Shown here piece by piece: positions 51,501 through 58,871 of a stretch of 64,000 nucleotides of DNA. Origin of the DNA: Anaerolineae bacterium (GTDB lineage Bacteria; Chloroflexota; Anaerolineae; Promineifilales; Promineifilaceae); assembly GCA_007123775.1 (NCBI GenBank), contig SLGK01000114.1:1-64000 (forward strand), in the 5' to 3' direction. How positions within the stretch are numbered: position 1 is the first letter of the stretch; each line of letters starts with the position of its first letter. A program made the position numbers and the translations under genes. Below the pieces are notes generated by a model, which worked only from the letters and a program-made list of their open reading frames with translations, searched no databases and was not told the origin of the DNA.

Positions 51501-51814
51501 CACTCTAGGCTAAGCTCTGTTAAGTAGTTGTCTAAAATTGACATCCACCTGCATTCGTTTACCGGTCCATTCCATACCATATCGCCAAGAAGTTGCCTGG
51601 CCTCATCTTCTGTAAAATTGTCCCAAGCTAATCGCTTGTGTAGTGCGTCCTGGTTATGGGTACCCAAGGCCTTGCGCCATTGAGATAAGATCTGTTCAAT
51701 CTTTTCAGATGATTGTGACGATATGGGCTGGTACCTACTATCTGTTGCCCGTTCAATGAATGTTGCTGACTGACCAATAATTAGAGCTTGTTCTTGTTGG
51801 TTAAAAAATGACAT
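48581..51814 (-). CDS. lanM: class II lanthionine synthetase (LanM, ProcM-like)
   Basis: Protein of 1077 residues from ATG 51814 (a TTG 14 codons upstream also fits). The dehydratase half carries the LanM kinase-like core GGSDGHHENVI near residue 364 and VLFDLETLM beyond it. The C-terminal cyclase half has LanC-type zinc ligands: WCNGAPG (Cys about 949) and HLCCGNLG (Cys about 994 and 995). The third ligand is Cys rather than His, as in the substrate-tolerant ProcM group. It dehydrates Ser/Thr and adds Cys thiols to form lanthionines in the precursor at 47028-47369. The gene has no ACGGCCGT octamer and is AT-rich relative to flanking DNA. Confidence 0.93.
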   Translation of the reverse strand: MSFFNQQEQALIIGQSATFIERATDSRYQPISSQSSEKIEQILSQWRKALGTHNQDALHKRLAWDNFTEDEARQLLGDMVWNGPVNECRWMSILDNYLTELSLECKPLIDDYLMIELGNDPVPFQHIFYPIVNRAMRELSDKVDFIWSRLSDKAQAKLAYSLSKKLGSLSEFVFFAIFDQFRIQAKDAKLPEQNGDAIYQSFIDYLLDDGLHQIFLNYPVLAKFWGQSIEIWQESYAEFLQRLEIDWDDITKKFGGCHCVTDFRLELSDPHNRGRTVHILTIDDQTRVVYKPKPIAIDAAYFAIVDWIEEQGFPLDFKKWQVIARTEYGWVEFIEQKPCGTIGDVKQYYQRAGTLLCLWYVLGGSDGHHENVIVHGEYPVLFDLETLMAPLPKEMGKNGLSEFHNLSFDTVITTGLLPSQNLDTKNDLSGLGLMKTGKTKMPGWKNINQDTMKRTILEKETTLGTNVVQLHDEIQPSSKYVAEICWGFEQMYHFLVDNRQQLIQTELLARLAAYPTRFLFRNTDVYGKLLQRTVHPQFLQHGIATSLELDRTAIAFMSLKEQPAEWLIQRAEVHDMLQGDIPFFASRPIDTVLYTSTGDTIDNYFASPSLDNVLQRLHRLGADDLAQQLDIVKTALSSQNRMDFHGLSDEYATDSSLDFDTKSSVDISKQLLLGEAKQIADFILQLAKTDSNSYLNWYGMQYFDEIGRYQLGPLKHGFYEGLSGVAVFLMAYAKVTGNSEIEELVTNKVIKGITQRLNELDAKNKRQLSKFYRAEELGTSRGASSLVYSFATLARLSAHKDLLDSAEKFADLISPEYIYQDTHIDLLRGVAGTALALLSLHNLNNSNRVLSLARHCGEHLLATRQPSPYDGLRAWPTVAGQLGTGLSHGAAGIILALVRLYAVTRDNRYLEAAKEGIAYEHATFSTEYGNWPDLRNPNEINYVSNSSWCNGAPGIAIGRAAGLAVLDSDLVRSDIQRAVDFTLSQPIRGVDHLCCGNLGRLFILQSLARTIKDSELQAQLRNRLQLVIKRKYSRGHYTVSSKFPLTYCLGMFQGLAGIGYSLLYLADPTLPDILAIQ

Positions 51815-51877
51815 GGTTAACTGGCTGTTCCTTTTCGTGATGAAGCAACTCCTCAATCAAGCGGGGTGAAAGCCATT

Positions 51878-51911
51878 AGCATTCTCAGATACGTACGTAT
51901 CCAAGAATGCT
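51878..51911. promoter_or_regulatory. 34-bp near-perfect palindrome upstream of lanM
   Basis: AGCATTCT / AGAATGCT arms and a GATACGTACGTATC centre, with only the CA steps at positions 9-10 not mirrored. It is 64 bp upstream of the lanM ATG and after the MinD-like gene. No T-run follows on the lanM side, so it is more likely a protein-binding operator than a terminator. Confidence 0.6.
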
Positions 51912-51955
51912 GACCTCTACAAACACAGGAAATGGATGAACATGGATGCTATCGA

Positions 51956-52723
51956 TCAGGCCGACATCAATTCTGGGGTTTCCAGCAGTCGTTGAGTTAG
52001 GACATATACACCCTCTGTAAATGGATGACCAGGATGGTTAATGGAGAATAGTGATGCACTCCCGTTTTCAGCAATGTCGATTGATAGGGGTAGCAGAGCG
52101 GCTGCGTCACACTGATAGGCCTCTTCTACCTGTTCTCTTACCGCTTCAAAATCGTATTCTGGCGGGACCTTGTTGACTACCAGAGTAATTTCAGGCACGC
52201 GCAGGCGGCGGGCCACGTCCACGGTGACGCTGGTACCCTGGAAGTCCTGCTGGTCGGGGCGCAGGATGATGACTAGGCTGTCGGAAATGGCAATGGAGAG
52301 CAGCGTTTCTTCGTTGAGGCCGGGATGGGTATCGATAAGCAGGTAATCGAGTGATAGGGCAGCAATCAAGTCACGGAAAGCGCCGTGCATATCGCTGGCA
52401 TCATATTTTTCGCGCAGAATGCGAGCGATGTCGTTAGGGTCTAAACTGGAAGGGACCAGGTAAACTTCGCCACCTTGCTCGGCCTCGTATACCTTATGAG
52501 CAGCATCTTCAATGGTGCAGTTGCCCCAGAGAAAGTCGTTGAGGGTATGGGTGATCGTTGTATCGGTCAACCCAAAAATCACATGTATGCCAGGCGATTG
52601 GATGTCGGTGTCAAAAACACCCACTCGATAGCCTTCCTGCGCCAGGAGCGCGGCCAGGTTAGCGGTCACGTTGGATTTGCCAGTGCCGCCACGAAAAGAG
52701 TGTGTTGAAATTATTTTGGTCAT
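51956..52723 (-). CDS. MinD/ParA-type P-loop ATPase
   Basis: Protein of 255 residues. The deviant Walker A is FRGGTGKSN, with Arg where the signature Lys usually stands, followed by VFDTDIQSPGIHVIFGL and LDYLLIDTHPGLNE (Walker B-type). C-terminal CpaE/BcsQ-like features (VVNKVPPEYD). GGAGG precedes the ATG at 52723. It follows the wHTH/cNMP protein by 14 bp and precedes lanM, so it is probably part of the same transcription unit. Its role in the locus is unknown; spatial or signalling control of secretion is possible. Confidence 0.8.
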   Translation of the reverse strand: MTKIISTHSFRGGTGKSNVTANLAALLAQEGYRVGVFDTDIQSPGIHVIFGLTDTTITHTLNDFLWGNCTIEDAAHKVYEAEQGGEVYLVPSSLDPNDIARILREKYDASDMHGAFRDLIAALSLDYLLIDTHPGLNEETLLSIAISDSLVIILRPDQQDFQGTSVTVDVARRLRVPEITLVVNKVPPEYDFEAVREQVEEAYQCDAAALLPLSIDIAENGSASLFSINHPGHPFTEGVYVLTQRLLETPELMSA

Positions 52724-52737
52724 GGGATGCCTCCATC

Positions 52738-54423
52738 TCAAACTAGAATAAGTTGATTGTCTACGCTTACGGCAACGGCTTCTTGCTTCATATCCCGCTT
52801 CAAGTCCGTCGCAAAATGAATAACGTCATCGAGGTGCGTATCGAGCGCCTTTTTAGAAACGAAGGTACGCACGATTGTTACTTGCTCTGTTACCAGGCCA
52901 CTGTCTTCGCTGCGCCAGGCACCCTCTGCATCACTGCTGGTGGCCCCGCCAAACAGGTTGCCTAGAAATGAAAGGGTGGCTTTTACCTGCTGGCTGTTAT
53001 CAACTTCCTGGTCTACATCAACTGTTGAGGGTACGAATAGGGCCACCGCATGGTTGAGCGAGAGCCGCCGGTACACTTCGTGTAATGCTTCTGATAGCGG
53101 GTTGTCCAAGTCCGCTTTTACCAGCGGTTTGTTTTGGGCGGCGCTGGTGGTCAGCGCCTCTTTATCATCTGGTAGGGCAAGATGAAACCGGGGATCGATG
53201 TTGGCAGCTTGTTGGCTGGTAGCGTTGAGTGCTAATACACGCTTTTGGCCAGGGAAAGAGTAAGGCTGTAGTTTTGACCACCTCTGTAAACCTTCGTCAG
53301 CCCCATTTTCATCTTTCGTGAGTGTAAGCAAGGTCTGGGCCTGTCCGCGCAGGCGCAGCGTTAGTTCACTTTGGGTTTCGCTGCCGCTATCGCAGATAAT
53401 GTATTCATATTGCGCCTGCAGGTCACTCAAAAGCATGTCGAGTTGGACCTGGGGCGCATAACTGCTTGGGTCTATTTTGGTGAGCCGATCCGGGCCGTCG
53501 CTGTAAACGGTGATAGTCGCCAGCCCTACTTTTTTGTGGGACACGGCCGTTACGTCACCCAAATCTTGTAAAGCAGAGGCTTGTTCTGTAGCCCAGAACA
53601 GTGTTTTTCCACCCTGTTCTGAATCACTTTGCTGCTGAGCCAGCCAGGCCAAATTAAGGGCAAATGTTGTCACGCCAGCTTGAGAGTGTACACCTTCTAC
53701 CACCCACAGCTTGCTCTGCTGTTGTAAGTGAGCCTGCTGACAAATGGTCAACTGCTGGCTCAAGTAATGGGACAACGCGTGGCCAAGCTGGCTATACTCC
53801 TGGGCAAAGGCAAAGAAGTCTGAGGCGGGCCAGGTGAGTAGGGTGGTGGGGGTAGCGGCCGTATACGTCGTCATAATTGGTGTTTGACTCAAGCTCTCAG
53901 CCAAACCGACCCAGCTCCCACGATGCAAATAGCCACTCCTCTGTTTCGTGTACCTGCTTTTTAGCCGCGCCTGTGCCAATAACCCCTGCTTCACCAGCCA
54001 AACATGCTCCGTCTTTTGCCCTTGCCAAACCATTACTTCATCGGGCAACAACGTGTGTTCTTGACCCAACTCCAACAGTTTCTCCCTTTCGGCTAGTGGC
54101 AATACTGAGGTAACAGGCACTTCAGCCAAAAACGCATTGGGTGTTTGCTCCAATAAATTGACAATTTTAGCCGGCATGTTGCGAACGGTACGCTGCTTGA
54201 ACTGGAATCGCGTCGAAAAAACACGTTGACCATTTAGCAACTGTTCAACAACACGCCCCTGACCTAACAAATTGTTAACTGTTTTCTCTACAGCAGCCGT
54301 TGCCAGATTCAATTTGGCAGACAGGTCGAAAACAGTCAATTTGGGATGCCGGGTCAGGCAGCGCAAAATCGTCTGTTCATCAGACGACATAGATAGCAGG
54401 TCAATGGGAGAAAGAGCGGACAT
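52738..54423 (-). CDS. wHTH - cNMP-binding-like - degenerate P-loop ATPase protein
   Basis: Protein of 561 residues with three parts: an N-terminal winged helix (about residues 1-75), a cyclic-nucleotide-binding-like beta-roll (about 95-225, including HTLLPDEVMVWQGQKTEHVW), and a MinD-like ATPase region (from about 240). The P-loop reads GVHSQAGVTTFALNLAWLAQ: the Lys that contacts phosphate is absent, so ATP hydrolysis is doubtful. The first 75 residues resemble the 89-residue protein encoded just upstream. A regulator that senses a ligand and pairs with the adjacent active ATPase is a reasonable guess. Confidence 0.7.
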   Translation of the reverse strand: MSALSPIDLLSMSSDEQTILRCLTRHPKLTVFDLSAKLNLATAAVEKTVNNLLGQGRVVEQLLNGQRVFSTRFQFKQRTVRNMPAKIVNLLEQTPNAFLAEVPVTSVLPLAEREKLLELGQEHTLLPDEVMVWQGQKTEHVWLVKQGLLAQARLKSRYTKQRSGYLHRGSWVGLAESLSQTPIMTTYTAATPTTLLTWPASDFFAFAQEYSQLGHALSHYLSQQLTICQQAHLQQQSKLWVVEGVHSQAGVTTFALNLAWLAQQQSDSEQGGKTLFWATEQASALQDLGDVTAVSHKKVGLATITVYSDGPDRLTKIDPSSYAPQVQLDMLLSDLQAQYEYIICDSGSETQSELTLRLRGQAQTLLTLTKDENGADEGLQRWSKLQPYSFPGQKRVLALNATSQQAANIDPRFHLALPDDKEALTTSAAQNKPLVKADLDNPLSEALHEVYRRLSLNHAVALFVPSTVDVDQEVDNSQQVKATLSFLGNLFGGATSSDAEGAWRSEDSGLVTEQVTIVRTFVSKKALDTHLDDVIHFATDLKRDMKQEAVAVSVDNQLILV

Positions 54424-54424
54424 C

Positions 54425-54694
54425 TTAATTGAAAAGTGTATCTAGCAAGCCAACACTGCTGCGTTTAGGTTTAGGCTTGCCCTGCATTTGAACTTGATAT
54501 TTTCTATCGCTATCTATATTTAACCGTGATTCTTTAACCATCTTGTAGACTACACCTTCCAGCTCATCTACCGGAATTCTGGTCAAGCCGGCAATTTCTT
54601 GCAAAGTCAGCTGGGGTTTTCGTATCAAACACCGAATAACATCTTGCTCCGTATTTGTAACAGTTAATAAATCCAGTGGAGACAACATAGCCAT
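54425..54694 (-). CDS. small winged-helix protein
   Basis: Protein of 89 residues: LSPLDLLTVTNTEQDVIRCL then KPQLTLQEIAGLTRIPVDEL. The pattern parallels the first 75 residues of the 561-residue neighbour (LSPIDLLSMSSDEQTILRCL), so the two are paralogues or the small one is a split-off copy. The ATG at 54694 has GGAG at about 10 nt. The gene is immediately upstream of the large one and starts the operon. Confidence 0.7.
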   Translation of the reverse strand: MAMLSPLDLLTVTNTEQDVIRCLIRKPQLTLQEIAGLTRIPVDELEGVVYKMVKESRLNIDSDRKYQVQMQGKPKPKRSSVGLLDTLFN

Positions 54695-54859
54695 AACGTG
54701 CTTCTCCTTCACTTATAATTGAGCTCCGTTAATTAACATTCTCGTGCAAGTACTACAATACTAATTATCGGCAAACGTAACAAAGATTACCTGATATAAT
54801 AATCATCTTTCGGTTGTGATTCTTTATACAAGAGTGGTGTGACTTTGACCCTATGCTCG
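54695..54859. promoter_or_regulatory. promoter region of the wHTH/ATPase operon
   Basis: 165 bp between the second regulator and the small wHTH gene, rich in AT. On the minus strand it contains AAGTCAC followed after nine bases by GTATAAA, a one-sided match to the inverted repeat seen upstream of comX. No certain -10/-35 boxes. Confidence 0.4.
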
Positions 54860-55567
54860 TTAACGATAGACAATCCGGTTGATTCTGGCCCAAGCCGCTG
54901 CCTCTGCTCTAGATCGGATCCAGGGGATTTTGCGATACGTGTTGTGAATATGGGATTGAACGGTATTGGGAGCTATTTGTAGCTGCCGGGCAATTTCCTC
55001 GTCTGTCAAACCTTTAGCTAACAACTTAATCACATTTAATTCCGTCGGGCTCAAATCTTGATATAGTTCAGGGATATAGCGAAGCAGTGTATTTTGAACT
55101 TGCTGATTCAATACCGTTTGCCCAGCAACCACGGCCCGAATACCATCTAGGACAGTAGCTAGCAGGTCACTTTTTAGAAGATACCCCCTAACGCCAGCAG
55201 CCAACATACTCCAAATATACTGCTTGTCCTGATAACTGCTAAAAACGAGAATCTGGGGATGCCCGTTGATTGATTCCTGCTGTCTTAACAGATTTAGCTG
55301 GCGGGCCACCTGAATACCCCCCAACCGCGACAGGTTAATGTCGAGTACAATTACCTGTGGAGATAAGGTTTGAGCCAACCGCATGGCTTCTTGGCCGTCA
55401 CCTGTTTCTCCGAGGACAACAATATCTTGCTGCCTTTCGATTTCCTGCCGCAAACCTTCGCGGATTATCTGGTGCGCGTCAGCAAGCAAGACACCAATTG
55501 TGTTGACGGTATGAAAACGCGGATCATGGCCTAAACCTGAACGTGCCGGCAGCAAGGATTCAATCAT
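54860..55567 (-). CDS. NarL/LuxR-family response regulator (second ComA-like protein)
   Basis: 235 residues from ATG 55567; a TTG at 55633 lies within the inverted repeat and is an unlikely start. The receiver holds IGVLLADAHQIIREGL, phospho-acceptor Asp in VIVLDINLSR, T/S at VFSSYQ and Lys in GYLLKSD; the HTH has LSPTELNVIKLLAKGLTDEE and TVQSHIHNTYRK. It follows RR1 by 163 bp. Probably a DNA-binding output of the ComP-like kinase. Confidence 0.85.
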   Translation of the reverse strand: MIESLLPARSGLGHDPRFHTVNTIGVLLADAHQIIREGLRQEIERQQDIVVLGETGDGQEAMRLAQTLSPQVIVLDINLSRLGGIQVARQLNLLRQQESINGHPQILVFSSYQDKQYIWSMLAAGVRGYLLKSDLLATVLDGIRAVVAGQTVLNQQVQNTLLRYIPELYQDLSPTELNVIKLLAKGLTDEEIARQLQIAPNTVQSHIHNTYRKIPWIRSRAEAAAWARINRIVYR

Positions 55568-55631
55568 ACCGGCTATTGTCCCCACTTTTTTCAGGAAGTG
55601 TTGAAGAGACCAACCTATTTTGATTGTGACC

Positions 55632-55654
55632 AAGTCACTAGTCGATTGTGACTT
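55632..55654. promoter_or_regulatory. AAGTCAY-N9-RTGACTT inverted repeat upstream of the second regulator
   Basis: AAGTCAC at 55632-55638 and GTGACTT at 55648-55654 separated by nine bases. It is 65-87 bp upstream of the likely start at 55567. An identical arrangement with AAGTCAT/ATGACTT and the same 9-bp spacer lies upstream of comX. Candidate binding site of a NarL-type regulator. Confidence 0.65.
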
Positions 55655-55730
55655 TGAGCTTACTTTCTTCTGGCGCGACTGGATTGAAGATTGTTTAAAG
55701 CCTGTTCATTGGTTTCGTCTAGCTTTTGGG

Positions 55731-56429
55731 TTATTCAATTTCAACAATCCGATTCTCCCAGGCCCAGGCTACTGCCTCAGAACGTGTGCGAACATTTGGC
55801 AGCTTTTTATATATGTTCATGACATGGTTTTTGACCGTACCGACGGCGATTATCAAAGCCTCAGCGATTTCGTCGTTGGTGTAACCTTTGGCCATCAAAC
55901 GCAGCACTTCTAACTCTCGCTCGCTCAGACTATGTTTCGGTTCGTCGCGGCGGGTCAAGAGCAACTTTTGCACCGGCAGGCTCAAGGCTGGTTCTCCTTT
56001 CGCCACCTGCCGGATTCCGACGACAATGCGGTCTGCTGATTCATCTTTCAATAAGTAACCTTTCGCGCCGGCCGCAAACAGACTATAGACATATTCAGGC
56101 TCACAATATGCGCTGAGAATCAAGATATGCGGTGGCCAGGGAGCTGAGGTATCAGTCCGATCATTTGCATCAACCGTCATGTGGGTAATCTTTTCGGCCA
56201 CATCGGTCCCTTGTAGCCCTGGCATATTGATGTCCAGAAGGAGAACATCCGGACGTAGCGACTGGACTATTTGCAATGCTTGTTCTCCGTCTGTAGCTTC
56301 CCCAATCACCTCTATATCGGCGTGCCGTTCCAGCGCACTGCGAATGCCGGAACGCACAACATGATGGTCATCGGCCAAAATTATACGGATTCTTCTGGCG
56401 TCTGTTTTGGATGCTTCATCTACGGTCAT
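55731..56429 (-). CDS. comA: NarL/LuxR-family response regulator (ComA-like)
   Basis: Protein of 232 residues. Receiver: RIILADDHHVVRSGIRSALE with acidic pair DD, phospho-acceptor in VLLLDINMPG, Lys in GYLLKDE. C-terminal HTH: LSERELEVLRLMAKGYTNDE and VKNHVMNIYKKL. Located 24 bp after the histidine-kinase gene, with GGAGGACAATT before the ATG, so co-expressed. By position and domains it corresponds to ComA. The symbol denotes this analogy only. Confidence 0.87.
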   Translation of the reverse strand: MTVDEASKTDARRIRIILADDHHVVRSGIRSALERHADIEVIGEATDGEQALQIVQSLRPDVLLLDINMPGLQGTDVAEKITHMTVDANDRTDTSAPWPPHILILSAYCEPEYVYSLFAAGAKGYLLKDESADRIVVGIRQVAKGEPALSLPVQKLLLTRRDEPKHSLSERELEVLRLMAKGYTNDEIAEALIIAVGTVKNHVMNIYKKLPNVRTRSEAVAWAWENRIVEIE

Positions 56430-56453
56430 AATTGTCCTCCAAAATGATGTGGT

Positions 56454-58847
56454 TTAAACAGGAATAGAAACTTCCAGTCGAGTGCCAAGAGCCGGAGCAG
56501 AGACTATATCAAATGTACCCTGTAACAGTTCAACCCTTTCCCGCATCCCTACCAATCCAAAATGATCGTTGTTCATCAGCCTACCTAAACGCTGTGGAAC
56601 CTCAAAGCCTGTCCCGTTGTCGCCAATAGTCAGCCTGACCCGTTCTGGTTGAATAGTCAGGTCAATATCAATTTGGGTAGCAGATGCGTGTTTGCGAATG
56701 TTGGATAATGCTTCGCCCGTGCAGCGGAAAAGACAAAGGGCAGTATCCTCATCAATGGGCAGCTTGCGATCTCCCTCTATGTTCAGATTCACGCCAATGC
56801 TGTGGTCCATTTCAAAGCGATTTACCAAAGAGCGAATAGCAGGTATCAACCCCAGGTCTAGAGCCGCCGGCCGCAAATCCTGGCATAAGTGGCGAGTTGT
56901 TTCAATGAGCGCACCGATTTCGCTTTCTAAGTCTAGTCTTTGCTGCCCATTGTCAGTAGAGGCTGTCTGATAATGCACAGCAGTCGCCTCAATCTGGGCT
57001 GTATGGTACTTCAAACCAACCAGTTGTTGAATGATCTGGTCGTGCAGCTCACGGGCAATACGTTTTCTTTCTTCCTCCCGTGTTCTGAAAATTTCCTTTT
57101 GGTATTGCTCGTTTTCATTAACTTTTTCTTCCAATTCGCCAATAAGCTGGGCATTCTGGAAGATAACGCTGGCTTGACGAGACACAACGTCCAGAATTTC
57201 CAAGTCTTCGGCGTTAAATAAATCACCACCATATTTTGGACCTAGGAGCAGGAGGCCAAGCGATTGTTTTAGCCCTTGTATTGGTATCCACAAGCGAACT
57301 GAATCGCTTTCAATCAGTTGTGCTTCTTCGTCAGTTAAATCCCAATCAGCTGCTTTGTGCCGAATTTGCTGGTTATTTACTGGCTGGGTTTGTTGTTTCA
57401 AGAAACGGATGATACTTGGCAATCCGTCTGAGTACAGCGTGTCGAGCAACAAAGGATTTTCGGTGTTTTCAGACGCATAGATACTGGTGGGTGTATCGAT
57501 GTCTTCTTGCCACAGTAAATAGACCCAGTTGACGCGCATCGTTTTTTGTACGCTCATGGTCAACGTTTGGGCAATGGTTTCAATACCTGTGGTTGATTCT
57601 AGTGTATGTGTTACTTGGCTGACAACTGTGGGGTAGTCATACCATCCACCATACATCAGGTAATCAACCAGGTTTTGTAAGCGACGGTAAAGTGGATTGT
57701 AAACGACAACAAGTGTCATGACCATTAGCAAGTTTACAAGCGGGTTAGTCAGTACATTGTCATCTGACAAGGATTGAAGCAGATAGGAAATGGCAAAATA
57801 TAAGACGCAAAGAGTACCAATTACGTAAACGGCCGTTGCACTGCGGCTGATATAACGCTCCAATCGGATAAACTGATAGCGTCTGATGGCATAGCCGTAA
57901 CCTAAAGGCAACACAATCAAAAACAGCAAGGAAAATGGTATGGGCAGCAACGCCTCGCCAAATAGAATAGCGGGAAAAATTGACAATGTTAGCAAAGGCA
58001 CACCGGCCACGAAACCACACAGTGCAACCATACCAACCTGCCGTTTGGTAACGGGCGAGTAACTGTTACGATACGCTCTGACCAATAACCAAAGTACCAG
58101 AATAAGGCCAACTAACAACCACAGGTTTAGGGTGAGGGCATATGTCGTTGCTAAGATGCCAGAGGGTGTTGACTCAAGGGCCAAAACCAATCTCAAAGTA
58201 ACACCCAACAACGTGATGCCATAGACACCAATAATCGGCTTGCTTGTTTGCCAGAGAGTCTGGGCTACCGGAAAGATCAGGTGAAAATGAATCGCCAATC
58301 CTATGGCCCACCAGGTAGCAATGTGAGAAAAGTGGCCGGCCCAGGCCTGACTCGTTACAGCCCCTAAGGCAAGGCTTGCTCCCAATGCCTGGCACCACAA
58401 GAAGAAGAGAATATTTTGCTTGGTAAACGTCGGCGACAGCAAAATGACGGCCAGGCCAACCAGCCAAAACGCTAGGGCAACAAAATTGAGCGAGAGACGA
58501 ACGATTAAGATAAAAGGTGGCGCTGGTTCTGTATAGAGCGTTTCAATGATAAGTCGCTCACCAGCACGCTCTACCTCAAGTTGTAAGATATCTCCATGCT
58601 GCCACTGGTAATAGGGAAAACTGCTGTCAGCTAAGAGAACACCGTCAATACGAAGGACCTGATCGTCAACCAGCAGGTCTGAGTTCTGATGGGCATAATA
58701 GACCACGCCATTGTCTGCCCATAAGGCACCGAGGTCTGGTTGGATAATTACTTGCCAGGCCGACCAAATTATGACAAACAGCGACACGGCCGTTACAAAC
58801 GCAAGGCAAATTTGAGCTGCAATTGTCTTTTGGTAGGTTCTGAACAT
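56454..58847 (-). CDS. comP: ComP-like sensor histidine kinase (PDZ-like, multi-TM, GAF, HisKA_3)
   Basis: Protein of 797 residues. One membrane segment (about 10-30), an extracytoplasmic PDZ-like segment (LLVDDQVLRIDGVLL near 60 and QHGDILQLEV near 83), then about eight membrane segments to residue ~360, a GAF-like region (~410-560) and the HisKA_3 kinase: H box RIARELHDQIIQQL with phospho-His near 602, N box EALSNIRKHA near 713, DNGTGF near 743 and GLVGMRER near 764. This PDZ-like plus multi-TM layout is that of Bacillus ComP, the ComX receptor. It lies between comQ-like and comA-like genes. Confidence 0.85.
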   Translation of the reverse strand: MFRTYQKTIAAQICLAFVTAVSLFVIIWSAWQVIIQPDLGALWADNGVVYYAHQNSDLLVDDQVLRIDGVLLADSSFPYYQWQHGDILQLEVERAGERLIIETLYTEPAPPFILIVRLSLNFVALAFWLVGLAVILLSPTFTKQNILFFLWCQALGASLALGAVTSQAWAGHFSHIATWWAIGLAIHFHLIFPVAQTLWQTSKPIIGVYGITLLGVTLRLVLALESTPSGILATTYALTLNLWLLVGLILVLWLLVRAYRNSYSPVTKRQVGMVALCGFVAGVPLLTLSIFPAILFGEALLPIPFSLLFLIVLPLGYGYAIRRYQFIRLERYISRSATAVYVIGTLCVLYFAISYLLQSLSDDNVLTNPLVNLLMVMTLVVVYNPLYRRLQNLVDYLMYGGWYDYPTVVSQVTHTLESTTGIETIAQTLTMSVQKTMRVNWVYLLWQEDIDTPTSIYASENTENPLLLDTLYSDGLPSIIRFLKQQTQPVNNQQIRHKAADWDLTDEEAQLIESDSVRLWIPIQGLKQSLGLLLLGPKYGGDLFNAEDLEILDVVSRQASVIFQNAQLIGELEEKVNENEQYQKEIFRTREEERKRIARELHDQIIQQLVGLKYHTAQIEATAVHYQTASTDNGQQRLDLESEIGALIETTRHLCQDLRPAALDLGLIPAIRSLVNRFEMDHSIGVNLNIEGDRKLPIDEDTALCLFRCTGEALSNIRKHASATQIDIDLTIQPERVRLTIGDNGTGFEVPQRLGRLMNNDHFGLVGMRERVELLQGTFDIVSAPALGTRLEVSIPV

Positions 58848-58871
58848 TGCCCCGATATTTGTTGGGTAACA

